64,000 bases of DNA from JABMPJ01 sp964345005 (GCA_964345005.1 CAYFPQ010000001.1:62001-126000), one strand, 5' to 3'. Positions 15,432-24,965 are shown, counted from the stretch's first letter. Notes: generated by a model not told the origin, from the sequence alone. Numbers and translations are program-made.

Positions 15432-16787
15432 TCAATCTTTGCCGATTTGGGAGCGAACCAGGTCGGCGAGGGTGTTGGCGATGCGGTTGGCGTCTTCGTC
15501 TGTGGGGGCTTCCACCATGACGCGGCAGATGGCCTGGGTGCCGGAATAGCGGTTAAGCACACGTCCGCCGCTCCCGAGTTCGGTTTCAGCGGCGGCCAAG
15601 GCTTCGCTGTAACCGTCCAACGACTCAAGCGGTGGCTTATCCCGGACAGGGATGTTGATCAGGATCTGCGGCGATTCCGTCATGATCGTGGCCAGCTCGG
15701 ACAGCGACTTGCCGGAACGACGAATCGTGGCGACGACCTGCAGAGCCGACAGAATGCCGTCCCCGGTCGTATGATGGTTGCGGAAGATGATATGTCCGGA
15801 CTGCTCGCCCCCAAGTACGGCGTCTTCCTCCATCATAAGCTCCAGCACATTGCGGTCGCCGACATCGGCCTCGGGATAGGTAATACCCATATCGTCAAAC
15901 GCACGGTGCAGCCCCACATTACTCATGCATGTGATTACGACTTTGTCGTTCTTCAGCTCCCCGGCCTGCTGCAAGCCCTGGGCGCAGATGGCGAGGAGGA
16001 AGTCTCCCGTGATCTCACGTCCGGTTTCGTCAACCGCTATCAGGCGGTCGCCATCGCCATCGAAGGCGAGCCCCAGATCAGCTCCGTTCTCGCGAACGGC
16101 GGTCTTCAGGTCACTGGTGTACTGCGAGCCGCAGTCCGAGTTAATGTTGCGGCCATTCGGCTTGTTGTGGATGGCAATAACGTCTGCTCCGAGTTCCTGG
16201 AAGATGATGGGGGCCACCTTGTAGGTGGCCCCGTTCGCGCAGTCGAGCACGATGGTCATGCCTTCCAGGTTCATATCGGCCGGGAAGGTGTTCTTGCAGA
16301 ACACGATGTAGCGTCCAATAGCGTCATCGATACGCTTGGCGCGGCCAACCTCCGACGCGGTAGGGCGGATATCATTGATCTTCCCGGTCGAAACCAGCAT
16401 CTCAATCTCGGCCTCGTCCGCATCAGAGAGTTTGAAGCCCGCCCCTGAGAATATCTTGATGCCGTTGTCCTGGTAGGGATTGTGCGAGGCGGAGATGACG
16501 ATGCCGGCGTCGGCGCGCATGCTGCAGGTCGTGAACGCAATGCCCGGGGTGGGGAGGGGGCCCAGCAGGAGTACGTCCACACCCATTGAGCAAATACCGG
16601 CAGTCAGTGCGTTCTCCAGCATGTAGCCGCTCAACCGGGTATCCTTGCCGATGACGATACGATGGCGTCCCTCGTGCCGCCTACAGATGTGAGCTGTAGC
16701 ACGACCAATTGCCAGGGCGGTCTCAACAGTCATGGGCGCAATGTTGGCCACGCCGCGTACGCCATCGGTTCCAAACAGTTTACTCAT
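15432..16787 (-). CDS. glmM: Phosphoglucosamine mutase
   Basis: GlmM interconverts glucosamine-6-phosphate and glucosamine-1-phosphate on the way to UDP-GlcNAc for peptidoglycan and lipopolysaccharide. The 451-residue protein starts KLFGTDGVRGVAN and has the phosphoserine loop VISASHNPYQDNGIKIFSG with Ser101, the metal loop AFDGDGDRLI and the sugar loop GGEQSGHI. It is the last gene of a minus-strand group glmS - beta-helix protein - glmM, so substrate of GlmM is made by the first gene of the same group. Confidence 0.97.
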   Translation of the reverse strand: MSKLFGTDGVRGVANIAPMTVETALAIGRATAHICRRHEGRHRIVIGKDTRLSGYMLENALTAGICSMGVDVLLLGPLPTPGIAFTTCSMRADAGIVISASHNPYQDNGIKIFSGAGFKLSDADEAEIEMLVSTGKINDIRPTASEVGRAKRIDDAIGRYIVFCKNTFPADMNLEGMTIVLDCANGATYKVAPIIFQELGADVIAIHNKPNGRNINSDCGSQYTSDLKTAVRENGADLGLAFDGDGDRLIAVDETGREITGDFLLAICAQGLQQAGELKNDKVVITCMSNVGLHRAFDDMGITYPEADVGDRNVLELMMEEDAVLGGEQSGHIIFRNHHTTGDGILSALQVVATIRRSGKSLSELATIMTESPQILINIPVRDKPPLESLDGYSEALAAAETELGSGGRVLNRYSGTQAICRVMVEAPTDEDANRIANTLADLVRSQIGKD

Positions 16788-16829
16788 GATTCGGGTCCTG
16801 TTGCTTTGTTCAGTGCCAGTGGTCGATTG

Positions 16830-16912
16830 CGGCTCGCTGGGGACAGCTCGCCCTACCTCATCCTGCGCATGTCTTCACCCGGGCCCAGGTAGGGCTCGCC
16901 CTCCGGGCGAGC
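16830..16912. repeat. TAGGGC-type palindrome pair between glmM and the beta-helix gene
   Basis: The left arm (16830-16858) is identical to the copies at 13374-13402 and 30361-30389. The right arm (16885-16912) is an inverted variant whose inner part GGGCTCGCCC TCC GGGCGAGCC is itself a hairpin. The right arm overlaps the last ten codons of the beta-helix protein gene. Confidence 0.85.
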
Positions 16913-18104
16913 CGTTCGCCACTTCATCCACGACTGTTTGTAGCCACTCTGTGCCTGTAAGTCGAGCCGGTCCGGATAGCCCCTTAATTGCATCCAAGTA
17001 TGGGGCGGTGGTGTCGATCGCGTCCAGGAACGCATCCCGCCTGGTTTCATCGCCGGCATGAATCGAAGCGGCGTCGACCTGTACCTTCAGGGCGGGCCAC
17101 TGGGCAACGAACTGCTCATGCAGTGCGAACGGAGTCGCGGGAAGGTCGCCGTCGTGTTCGGACCGGGCTCGGTCGAGCGACTCGGTCAGACGGAGTGCGA
17201 GGCGGTCGAGTTGCTTGATCCGTTCCTCGATCAGTTCGTCCAGTCTCAACAGGGCACCGGCATGGCAGTGCGCGGCAGAACCGGCGGTCATGAAACGCGC
17301 CCTGACATGCCGGTACCATTCGCGAAGCGCGTGCAGGTTGCCGAGATAGATCCAGTTGTTGCGCAGTACGCGCGAGATGTTGCCGTAGGTCCCGGGCTGG
17401 TAGGGCCGGGGACGCGCCTTCGGCGCCGTCGAGCCGGTGAAAAGCAGTCCGGGATCGAGCACATCACGCCGATGTATCGTGCCGGCGGCGAGCACAGTAC
17501 CGTAGGCGATTCGCACCGGACCGACGATGCCGCCCTGTCCGCCGAGGAAGATGGGAGGCTGGTCCAGCATTACACCTTGCGGGACGTCCCCCATCAGTGA
17601 GGGAGTGGCCTTGTCGCGATGTGGGGTGTAGTTGAAATGAATGTATGAAGACCCGACTTCACTATGATCGGAGCGGCTGGTTCCTCCGGCCATCAGGCAG
17701 TCGCAGAAGTTGATCAGGCTGCCGAGAACAACGTGGGGCATCAGGATGGTCTGCTTGAGACCGACGCTGTGTGCGCACGAGGAGCCCTCCTCCAGCAGGC
17801 ATCCGTGCCGGATGTGCGCTCCGGGTCCAACCTCGACGCCGTCAAGGAATGTACAGCGCGAGAAGGTGCCGCTCCCAAGTCTAACACCCGCCCCGAGCTG
17901 GCAGTTGTCGAGAACGACCGGACCGTCGAGCCCAACGATGCTGCCGGGTCCGATGGCGAGATCGGCGCCGCTGAGTCGGGTGCCGGGGTGGAGAACGCTG
18001 CCGGCGGCGATGCGCCCCGAATCCACGTCCTCCGCCACATACACCAGGTCCGGCGCCGGAATGATAACGCCGGAGTTCTTGAGGGATGTAACCGGCTCGC
18101 TCAT
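16875..18104 (-). CDS. Left-handed beta-helix protein, GlmU-acetyltransferase-like
   Basis: The 409-residue protein has hexapeptide repeats over residues 20-230 (for example AIGPGSIVGLDGPVVLDN, GAGVRLGSGTF, EVGPGAHIRHGCLLEEGSS), like the acetyltransferase half of GlmU, but lacks the N-terminal pyrophosphorylase domain (no GGxGTRM motif). The C-terminal 150 residues are helical. It sits between glmS and glmM, so a role in glucosamine-1-phosphate acetylation or nucleotide-sugar handling is plausible but unproven. I chose ATG 18104 (CAGGA upstream) over TTG 18122. The last ten residues, about NGSPGGRALPGPG, are encoded by the TAGGGC palindrome. Confidence 0.75.
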   Translation of the reverse strand: MSEPVTSLKNSGVIIPAPDLVYVAEDVDSGRIAAGSVLHPGTRLSGADLAIGPGSIVGLDGPVVLDNCQLGAGVRLGSGTFSRCTFLDGVEVGPGAHIRHGCLLEEGSSCAHSVGLKQTILMPHVVLGSLINFCDCLMAGGTSRSDHSEVGSSYIHFNYTPHRDKATPSLMGDVPQGVMLDQPPIFLGGQGGIVGPVRIAYGTVLAAGTIHRRDVLDPGLLFTGSTAPKARPRPYQPGTYGNISRVLRNNWIYLGNLHALREWYRHVRARFMTAGSAAHCHAGALLRLDELIEERIKQLDRLALRLTESLDRARSEHDGDLPATPFALHEQFVAQWPALKVQVDAASIHAGDETRRDAFLDAIDTTAPYLDAIKGLSGPARLTGTEWLQTVVDEVANGSPGGRALPGPG

Positions 18105-18126
18105 AGGCCAATCCTGGGACAAGGAA

Positions 18127-18208
18127 GAGGATCAATGTGTAAGAGTATGTGTACGAGTATGGTCTTGGGTATTCCGTACTTATACACGTACTCGTACACG
18201 TCAATCCT
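18127..18208. repeat. Inverted pair of hexamer-period repeats
   Basis: The left arm (18127-18162) repeats words such as GAGTAT, GTGTAC, GAGTAT with a 6-base period; the right arm (18174-18208) repeats ACACGT, ACTCGT, ACACG and is complementary. A small hairpin GGCGCC GTCA GGCGCC follows at about 18212-18227. It fills the spacer between glmS and the beta-helix gene. Confidence 0.8.
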
Positions 18209-18238
18209 CCCGGCGCCGTCAGGCGCCACACGCTCCCG

Positions 18239-20083
18239 CTATTCCACTGTTACGGACTTGGCCAGGTTGCGTGGCTGATCGATCTCACATCCCCGGGCCT
18301 TGGCCACGTAGTAGGCGAAGATCTGTTCCGCAATGACGACGGGTATTGGGGAGACGAACTCCTGGCACCGCGGAATCCGGATGATGTCATCGCAGTATGC
18401 GTCGATCTCGTTGTCGCCCTCGGTGGCGATGGCGATAACGGGGGACTTGCGCGCGCGACACTCCTGCATATTCCCGATGGTCTTCTCCTTGTCCGGCAGA
18501 TCCGGAACGGGCACGATCACCGGCACGTTCTCGTCGAGCAGGGCGATCGGGCCGTGCTTCAGCTCAGCCGCGTGATAGCCCTCGGCGTGCATGTACGAGA
18601 TTTCCTTCAGCTTCAATGCGCCCTCGAGCGCTGCGGGGAACATATAGCCGCGCCCAATGAAGAACGAATCTTCGGCAGAGGCGTACTTCTCGGCTATGGT
18701 TTTGATCTCATTCTCACGCTCCAGCACAGCCGCTGCAATATCGGGTAGGCGACCCAGCTCGCGCACCATCTCGCGCCCCGCGCTGGCCGACAGGCGGCGC
18801 GTTCGACCAAACATGATGGCCATCTCGGCCAGCACTGCTACCTGGCAGGTGAATGCCTTGGTAGATGCCACACCGATTTCCGGTCCGGCGTGAAGGTACA
18901 CCCCGCGCCCGGTTTCCCGCGCAATGGTCGATCCCACCACGTTACAGATGCCGAGAACCACCGCGCCCTTCATGAGAGCCTCACGCACGGCCGCCAGTGT
19001 GTCGGCTGTCTCGCCCGACTGGCTGATAGCGACCATGCAGGCGTTCGGTTCGATGATCGGGTTGCGGTAGCGAAATTCGGCGGCTTGCTGGATGTCGGCC
19101 GGAATGCCGGCGAAGTCCTCGAAGTAGTACTTCCCCACCATACCGGCATAGAAGGAGGTGCCACAGGCGGCAAGTATCATGCGGGGAATGCGCGCCATGT
19201 CGAGTGGGGTCATACGAAGTCCGCCGAGACGAACCGTGCCCTCTGCCTCATCCAGGCGCCCACGGAGACCGGTGGCAATGGCGGCAGGCTGCTCGTGGAT
19301 CTCCTTAAGCATGAAATGGTCGTAGCCGCCCTTCTCGATCTCATCGACATCCCAGTCGATCAGGGTGGACTCACGAGTGACGGACGAGCTCGACGTGGAC
19401 GAGATATCTATGTCCCCACCGGCGGCGGTGACGATATCGCCGTCGTTCAGAAACACAACCTGTTTGGTACGACTGACAATGGCGCTCACGTCGGAAGCGA
19501 TGATGGTTTCGTCGTCGTGCAGCCCAACGACGATTGGACTCCCGCTGCGTGCTGCCACGATCATGCCCGGGTGCTTGGTCGATATAACGGCAATGCCATA
19601 CGTGCCGGTCAGCTTCTTGACGGCGGCGGTGACAGCTGCACGCAGGTCGCCCTGATAGCACTGTTGAATCAGGTGGGCGATAACCTCCGAGTCGGTTTCA
19701 CTGTTGAACGTGCATCCGTCCTGAATCAGGTGGGCCTTCAGTTCGGCGTAGTTCTCGATAATACCGTTGTGAACGACAGCGATCTCCTTGTTCTCACTCC
19801 AATGCGGATGGGCATTGGCCTGGGTGGGTGCGCCATGCGTGGCCCAGCGTGTATGGCCTATCCCCATCGACGTGAACGACTTGGAGTCCGGCAATTCAGC
19901 CTGCATGCTGGATTCAAGGTCGGCGATCTTGCCGGAGGTCTTCACTATCGTAAGATCAGGATCGCCGTCGGCGTAGAGTGCTACCCCGGCAGAGTCATAT
20001 CCGCGGTATTCCAAGCGTCTCAATCCAGAGACCAAGATGCCCCCCACGTCGGCTTTTCCTGTGTAACCTACTATTCCGCACAT
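18239..20083 (-). CDS. glmS: Glutamine-fructose-6-phosphate aminotransferase
   Basis: GlmS makes glucosamine-6-phosphate from fructose-6-phosphate and glutamine, the committed step to UDP-GlcNAc. I placed the start at ATG 20083 so that the product begins MCGIVGYTG; after methionine removal Cys1 is the glutaminase nucleophile. The 614-residue protein has two SIS sugar-isomerase domains (ISQSGETADTLAAVREA, then LKHGPIALLDENVPV) and ends AKSVTVE, all standard. It heads the minus-strand group with the beta-helix protein and glmM. I see no glmS ribozyme upstream. Confidence 0.97.
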   Translation of the reverse strand: MCGIVGYTGKADVGGILVSGLRRLEYRGYDSAGVALYADGDPDLTIVKTSGKIADLESSMQAELPDSKSFTSMGIGHTRWATHGAPTQANAHPHWSENKEIAVVHNGIIENYAELKAHLIQDGCTFNSETDSEVIAHLIQQCYQGDLRAAVTAAVKKLTGTYGIAVISTKHPGMIVAARSGSPIVVGLHDDETIIASDVSAIVSRTKQVVFLNDGDIVTAAGGDIDISSTSSSSVTRESTLIDWDVDEIEKGGYDHFMLKEIHEQPAAIATGLRGRLDEAEGTVRLGGLRMTPLDMARIPRMILAACGTSFYAGMVGKYYFEDFAGIPADIQQAAEFRYRNPIIEPNACMVAISQSGETADTLAAVREALMKGAVVLGICNVVGSTIARETGRGVYLHAGPEIGVASTKAFTCQVAVLAEMAIMFGRTRRLSASAGREMVRELGRLPDIAAAVLERENEIKTIAEKYASAEDSFFIGRGYMFPAALEGALKLKEISYMHAEGYHAAELKHGPIALLDENVPVIVPVPDLPDKEKTIGNMQECRARKSPVIAIATEGDNEIDAYCDDIIRIPRCQEFVSPIPVVIAEQIFAYYVAKARGCEIDQPRNLAKSVTVE

Positions 20084-20127
20084 ATAGCGACTCCCGTTTC
20101 CCATGAAGAGTAGCGACGATTGCTGTC

Positions 20128-21285
20128 TTAGGCAAGATCGACGCAGTCAGGCTTGGCGGTGTCCGCAGCCAACCACTCGTAGACGCTACGCATCTGCATG
20201 GCAACACGATCGGTTGAGTAGCAATCTTCCACCAACTGACGCCCGCGTTGACCCATCTCGTGCCGCTCGGCATCGGAGATCGACATGGCGTGGCGCAGGG
20301 CCTCGATGAGTGACGACTCACTCAGCTCTGTCCACCAACCCGCTCGCCGATCTTCCATGATCTGCCACGGCGCGCCCTTGGTCGTGACGACCGGGGTCCC
20401 GTATCCAAGGGCTTCGGCCACAACAATGCCGAAGTTCTCGCTCAGGGTCGGCAGTACGAACAGGTCCGCATCGCGCAGGAATGCGGCCTTCTCTTGGTCA
20501 AAGAGGGGGCCGGGAAACCGCACGGTCTCCTGTACGCCCAGCTCCATCGCGAGCCGCTTCAGTTCATTCTGGTGCCCGTTTTCGTCTGTGCCGGCGATCT
20601 CGATCTGCCAGCTTGGAAAGTCGGTCTGCAGGGCCTGCCAGGCCGTGAGTAGCATGGGAAGGCCTTTCTTGGGGTGAATGCGCGAAAGGAACGCCATCCG
20701 CCGCACGCGTTCGTTCGCATCGGGGAGCACGGCCATATCGGTCGCGGGGGGGAGATCGATGCCGTTCGGAATGATACAGATCGGCGGGCGTAGCCCCATG
20801 GCGCGAAAATTATCGGCTTCGGCATCGGCCGTCGCGTGGAGGCAGGAGGCGCCCTGCAGGTCGCGCCACTGGAAGACGGCGTTTGCCAACAACTTCTTCC
20901 AGCGCGAGAACTGCATCGCCCCCGGCTCCAGCATGCCCCGCGGAGTCAGGACAGTGGGAATGCCGCGCTGTCGCCCCGCCCGCATGGCATAGTGGACGGG
21001 GTACTGCCACAGCCCGTGACCATGGAAGATGTTTGCTTCCAGCGTTGCCGACCGCTGCTTCATCTCGGAGGACAGGCACAATGGTGTCCGAAACAGTTCG
21101 TCACTGAAATGAATCCCCACGCCCCTGTCCTGAAGGTGCGTTGTATCAACCGGGGCCGGACTCTTGAGGGTCTCGATCGACACCGCTGTGCCGTGCCGTG
21201 CCAAGGCTTCGCAAAGGGTCGGCACGCTTCGTGCCGGACCTCCATCGCTGATATCCAGGGACCTGATGAAATGGATCGCTCTCAC
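20128..21285 (-). CDS. GT4-family glycosyltransferase
   Basis: The 385-residue protein has a GT-B fold: an N-terminal SLDISDGGPARSVPTLCEAL, a hinge near HPKKGLPMLLTAW and the donor-site motif LSENFGIVVAEALGYGTPVV with the two glutamates of the EX7E signature. Such enzymes transfer sugars from nucleotide donors during extracellular polysaccharide or O-antigen synthesis at the cytoplasmic face of the membrane. It lies upstream of glmS on the same strand and beside a second GT4 enzyme, a WcaF-like acetyltransferase and a flippase, which supports a role in one surface polysaccharide. Donor and acceptor are unknown. Confidence 0.85.
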   Translation of the reverse strand: MRAIHFIRSLDISDGGPARSVPTLCEALARHGTAVSIETLKSPAPVDTTHLQDRGVGIHFSDELFRTPLCLSSEMKQRSATLEANIFHGHGLWQYPVHYAMRAGRQRGIPTVLTPRGMLEPGAMQFSRWKKLLANAVFQWRDLQGASCLHATADAEADNFRAMGLRPPICIIPNGIDLPPATDMAVLPDANERVRRMAFLSRIHPKKGLPMLLTAWQALQTDFPSWQIEIAGTDENGHQNELKRLAMELGVQETVRFPGPLFDQEKAAFLRDADLFVLPTLSENFGIVVAEALGYGTPVVTTKGAPWQIMEDRRAGWWTELSESSLIEALRHAMSISDAERHEMGQRGRQLVEDCYSTDRVAMQMRSVYEWLAADTAKPDCVDLA

Positions 21286-21341
21286 TGCTGCAACTCCCTA
21301 AAGGCGTCGCCATCCTACACCATGAACGCCGTTGCACACCA

Positions 21342-21374
21342 CCTTGAACCTTGAACCGTGAACCCCGAACCTGC
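21342..21374. repeat. Heptad repeat between two divergent glycosyltransferase genes
   Basis: Units TTGAACC, TTGAACC, GTGAACC, CCGAACC follow with period 7 just before ATG 21386. No inverted partner is seen in the 100-base spacer. Confidence 0.75.
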
Positions 21375-21385
21375 ATAGTCATTTC

Positions 21386-22591
21386 ATGCGTGTGGCAGCG
21401 ATATTCTTGCGGTTTGGCCCGTATCATATTGCGCGCTTGGAAGCGGCGGGGCGGCAGCTTGCCGCGGCGGGCCATGAGTTGGTTGGTATCGAGTCGGCCT
21501 CGGTGGGCCGGGTGTATGCGTGGGACAGTGTTTCCGGGGGGCAGCACTTCAAGAAGGTCACTCTGTTCAAGGGGGCGGTTTACGAGGACATTCCGAAGCA
21601 AGACGTGTGTGACGCGGTCAGAAAGGTACTCACCGAGACCGGTCCGGATGTCATCGCGTTGCTCGGTTGGAGTTTTCGTGAACCGGTGACGGCGTTGCAG
21701 TGGGCGCTACGCCACGACGTGCCGACGATCATGATGAGCGAGAGTTCTCGCAGCGATTTCCCTCGGCGGTGGTGGTTGGAGCGGATCAAGAAGGCCGCGG
21801 TCGGATGCTGTAATGCAGGCTTGGTTGGCGGCAGTCGTCATGCTGATTATCTCGTCGAGCTTGGCATGTCGCGCGACCGGATCTTCCTTGGCTACGACGC
21901 GATCGACAACGATTACTTCCGCACGCGTGCAGATGCCGTGCGTGAACAGGAGCGCAGCCTTCGCAAGCGTTACGAGCTGCCATCGCGCTTTTTTCTCGGT
22001 TCAAGTCGCTTCATTCCGAAGAAAAACCTGGCCCGCCTGCTCACAGCATATGCTTCCTACCGGCGGAATGTAGGTGAGGGGGCATGGGATCTCGTTTTGT
22101 GTGGGGATGGCCCGCTACGCGGTGAGCTGGAAACCATGGTCGACCAGCTGGACGTTCGTGCTTCGGTCCATTTTCCCGGGTTCGTGCAGTATGACGATCT
22201 ACCGGTCTATTACGGGCTTGCTTCCGCATTCGTGCACGTGAGTACGGTTGAGCAGTGGGGGCTGGTCGTGAACGAGGCGGCATCTGCCGGTCTGCCTCTT
22301 CTCGTGTCGAACCGGTGTGGCTGTGTACCGGAACTGGTGATCGAGGGCCGCAACGGGTGGATACTGGATCCCTTGGATGAAGACGGGATGGCGACCGCTA
22401 TGAAGGCCCTGAGTGACGATCCCGGCACTGCGATCCGGATGGGACAGGAATCGCAGGAGGTCGTGGCGGCGTTTTCTCCTCAACGCTTTGCTGACGGCAT
22501 GGCGTCGGCTGTGTCGTGTGCGCAGGAAATGCCGGCTGCTGCCCGGACGGGCGTGAACAGGCTCCTGGTGAACTTGATGGCGCTTCGCTAG
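21386..22591 (+). CDS. GT4-family glycosyltransferase
   Basis: The 401-residue GT-B enzyme starts AAIFLRFGPYHIARLEAAGR and has the C-terminal donor motif VEQWGLVVNEAASAGLPLLV with the EX7E pair, after SRFIPKKNLARLLTAYASYR. It is divergent from the neighbouring GT4 gene and convergent with the WcaF-like gene, whose stop lies seven bases away. It probably builds the same surface polysaccharide. The sequence is not close to a family with known linkage, so specificity cannot be given. Confidence 0.85.
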   Translation: MRVAAIFLRFGPYHIARLEAAGRQLAAAGHELVGIESASVGRVYAWDSVSGGQHFKKVTLFKGAVYEDIPKQDVCDAVRKVLTETGPDVIALLGWSFREPVTALQWALRHDVPTIMMSESSRSDFPRRWWLERIKKAAVGCCNAGLVGGSRHADYLVELGMSRDRIFLGYDAIDNDYFRTRADAVREQERSLRKRYELPSRFFLGSSRFIPKKNLARLLTAYASYRRNVGEGAWDLVLCGDGPLRGELETMVDQLDVRASVHFPGFVQYDDLPVYYGLASAFVHVSTVEQWGLVVNEAASAGLPLLVSNRCGCVPELVIEGRNGWILDPLDEDGMATAMKALSDDPGTAIRMGQESQEVVAAFSPQRFADGMASAVSCAQEMPAAARTGVNRLLVNLMALR

Positions 22592-22598
22592 TGTCCTG

Positions 22599-23174
22599 CT
22601 ATGACGCCGTGCCGATATCCATCGGATCGCGATCCTTGATCGGTCGGGCCGGATTGCCGGCTACAACGGTCCACGGTTCCACGTTCCGGGTGACGACGGC
22701 CCTTGCCCCGACCACGGCGCCGTCACCGACCTCGATATTCGGGCCCACAAAAGCGTCGGCGGCAATCCAAGCGTGTTTTCCGACTCGGATAGTGCCTCGC
22801 CTGAGCGGGAAAGCGGGGTCTGTGTAGTCATGCGTGCCGGCACACAGGTGCGCGCCTTGGGAGACGACCGTATCATCGCCGATCGATATCTCGCCCAGGT
22901 TGTAGATCTTCACGTCTTCGCCAAGAAGACAGCGGTCACCCAAAGCAAGTTGCCAGGGCATCTCGATCCAGGTGGACGCCCGCAGGGCCGTGCCGCGGCC
23001 CACGCGGGCACCAAAGACACGCAAAATGACGGACCGCACCCCGATCAGCCGCCAATGTGCCAGCCGCCAGACGGTAAACCAGACTAAACGCCAAACGGCA
23101 CGTCGCAGATACGTGACGGGCGAATAGGGCCAGCGCTCGCGTTGAACCGGTTTCGGGCCGTTTTCTGAGCTCAT
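22599..23174 (-). CDS. WcaF-like polysaccharide acetyltransferase
   Basis: The 191-residue protein has the hexapeptide left-handed beta-helix of sugar O-acetyltransferases: LRASTWIEMPWQLALGDRCL, then DTVVSQGAHLCAGTHDYTD with the catalytic His, and GDGAVVGARAVVTRNV at the end. Colanic-acid enzymes WcaF and WcaB and many exopolysaccharide modifiers share this layout. It starts ten bases downstream of the flippase stop on the same strand, so both are likely co-transcribed. It would add acetyl groups from acetyl-CoA to a sugar of the locus polysaccharide. Confidence 0.85.
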   Translation of the reverse strand: MSSENGPKPVQRERWPYSPVTYLRRAVWRLVWFTVWRLAHWRLIGVRSVILRVFGARVGRGTALRASTWIEMPWQLALGDRCLLGEDVKIYNLGEISIGDDTVVSQGAHLCAGTHDYTDPAFPLRRGTIRVGKHAWIAADAFVGPNIEVGDGAVVGARAVVTRNVEPWTVVAGNPARPIKDRDPMDIGTAS

Positions 23175-23184
23175 GGTCTCCTTC

Positions 23185-24792
23185 TCAAGGGTTTCTCTCG
23201 GCTACATCGTGGGTTGCCCGGCCACGATACCCGCGCCAGGAGGTTTTAGCGTTAACCAGTGTCCGCCGCAGATCCTCGCGGTCCGTCCGCGTTAACGAAA
23301 CAAACCAGATACCGGGCAAGTAGGCAAGGCCGCAAAGGAAGAACTGCGCCACGATCTGAAGCAGGCTTGCGGGGGTCCAGACTTGGCGGAGCAGGAGACA
23401 GGCCGCGACCAACGGGACGGCTCCCAACAAGGCTCTTCCGGCGCCGCGTAGGAAGACACTACACCCCAGGGAGAAATGCTTGCAGAGCAGGTAGGGCAGG
23501 CAGATCACTTCGAGTAGAAACAGCGAGACCAAGCTACCGGTAGCGATGCCAAGGAGTCCCATCTTCGCCACTTTTACCAATGTGATGCTGAGGACGACGT
23601 TGAGTATGCCTCCCAGAAGCGTTGCGAAGACAGCACCCCGAATTCGCTGGTAGGCATAAAGGGCTTCCTTCGATACGATGCCTGCCCCGCTCAACAGCAA
23701 GGCGCACATAATGGTCCGCATTACCGGCACGCTTTCCATGGCGAAGGATGACCTCAGCCACAGGCGAAGGAACGCCTCAGCCTCGATGAAGAGCAGAAGG
23801 CAGGGACAGGCCAGTACGATATAACAGTAACGCGTTGCGCGTGTGACCATCGTGCGAACCTGATCGAACTGGTGAACGGCTATCTTGGCAATCATGGCTG
23901 GACCCAGAATCAGGACGAAAGAGGATGCAAACATGCTGATCTGCAGATACCATCGCTGGGCCACGTTGTAGTTCACAACCTGCTGAATTCCTCCCAATTC
24001 CTCCAAGTTTGATATCATGATCGAGTCAGTCGCGAAGTAGAGCAGTATACCCAGGCTTCCCACAACGGTTAGACCCCCAAAATTGACCAGTTCCCGCATC
24101 TCCCTACGGAACCCGGGGGCAAAAAGCCGAATCTTGAGTTGTGAGAGCCCACGATATCCGAAAGGGATAACGATCGTCCACAGGCAGATCAATCGCGCAG
24201 TGACGGAAAGCCCTACCCATATGACAATGGAAGATCGCCAGAACAGAAACAGGGGAATAACAATAACAGCGGGAAGGATCACGCTCATCATGTTGGAGAT
24301 AGCGTCCAGGTAGAGGCGCTGAGTCATATAGACCGGTGAGCGAAACACGCAACTGACTATCTGGAAGGCTGCACCTACGCCGAAGATGGCGAATACTCGC
24401 CGGGCGGGTGCGACAAGCTCTGCTTCCAGGCCAAAAAGTGAGTGGGCGAACATGGAAATCAGTATTGCTGCTCCAGCGATCATGAGGCCCACGAGAATGG
24501 AAAGTGCCAATCCGGCCGACAGGACTGCATTCATGCGGTCATACTCGCCGCGGGCGTAATGGCGTGCTGCAATCCGGTCGTATGACATCCCAACCGCCAC
24601 GGCAAGGATCGTAACAAACTCAAGTGACTGATGCGCAACCGCCTGCAGCGCGTAGGCTGGCTTGCCGATGTGACGGAGCAGGAAAGGCAGCAGCAAGAAG
24701 CCGACCACCATCGTGATCGACATCGCGACGTAACGACTAATCGTGTGGAATGCGACGCGTTGGTCGGGGGGGTTCTGATCGGGAATCTCCAT
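23185..24792 (-). CDS. Polysaccharide flippase (MATE/Wzx-like)
   Basis: The protein of about 535 residues has some 12-14 hydrophobic segments (for example MSITMVVGFLLLPFLL, VILPAVIVIPLFLFW, LLGAVPLVAACLLL) with the typical start SRYVAMSITMVVGFLLLPFLLR of lipid-linked oligosaccharide flippases. It would turn undecaprenyl-linked repeat units to the periplasmic side of the inner membrane. I chose ATG 24792 because AGGGA lies upstream and the first membrane segment follows soon after; ATG 24828 or 24903 would add a polar N-terminus. It forms a unit with the acetyltransferase. Confidence 0.82.
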   Translation of the reverse strand: MEIPDQNPPDQRVAFHTISRYVAMSITMVVGFLLLPFLLRHIGKPAYALQAVAHQSLEFVTILAVAVGMSYDRIAARHYARGEYDRMNAVLSAGLALSILVGLMIAGAAILISMFAHSLFGLEAELVAPARRVFAIFGVGAAFQIVSCVFRSPVYMTQRLYLDAISNMMSVILPAVIVIPLFLFWRSSIVIWVGLSVTARLICLWTIVIPFGYRGLSQLKIRLFAPGFRREMRELVNFGGLTVVGSLGILLYFATDSIMISNLEELGGIQQVVNYNVAQRWYLQISMFASSFVLILGPAMIAKIAVHQFDQVRTMVTRATRYCYIVLACPCLLLFIEAEAFLRLWLRSSFAMESVPVMRTIMCALLLSGAGIVSKEALYAYQRIRGAVFATLLGGILNVVLSITLVKVAKMGLLGIATGSLVSLFLLEVICLPYLLCKHFSLGCSVFLRGAGRALLGAVPLVAACLLLRQVWTPASLLQIVAQFFLCGLAYLPGIWFVSLTRTDREDLRRTLVNAKTSWRGYRGRATHDVAERNP

Positions 24793-24965
24793 ATCGGGTG
24801 TCCCTGGCAAGCGTGCTCCTTCAGGCATGAGTGGATATTGACATGCCCTGGATTGAGACTGCCCGAGTTTACATTGACGCGCAACAGCTTTCTTCAGCAT
24901 CATAGTCGGGCGTGTGAAGGCATGCGCGGGGTAGAGGCAACAACAAGAAAACAGAAGGGAATGTT

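Noticed and set aside
15309..16448. A 379-codon plus-strand frame across glmM
   Set aside because: It starts inside the winged-helix gene and runs antisense through GlmM; no support.
16875..18104. Calling the beta-helix protein GlmU
   Set aside because: The N-terminal pyrophosphorylase domain is absent, so only the acetyltransferase-like fold can be supported.
18890..20113. A 407-codon plus-strand frame across glmS
   Set aside because: It is antisense to GlmS and has no recognisable domain.
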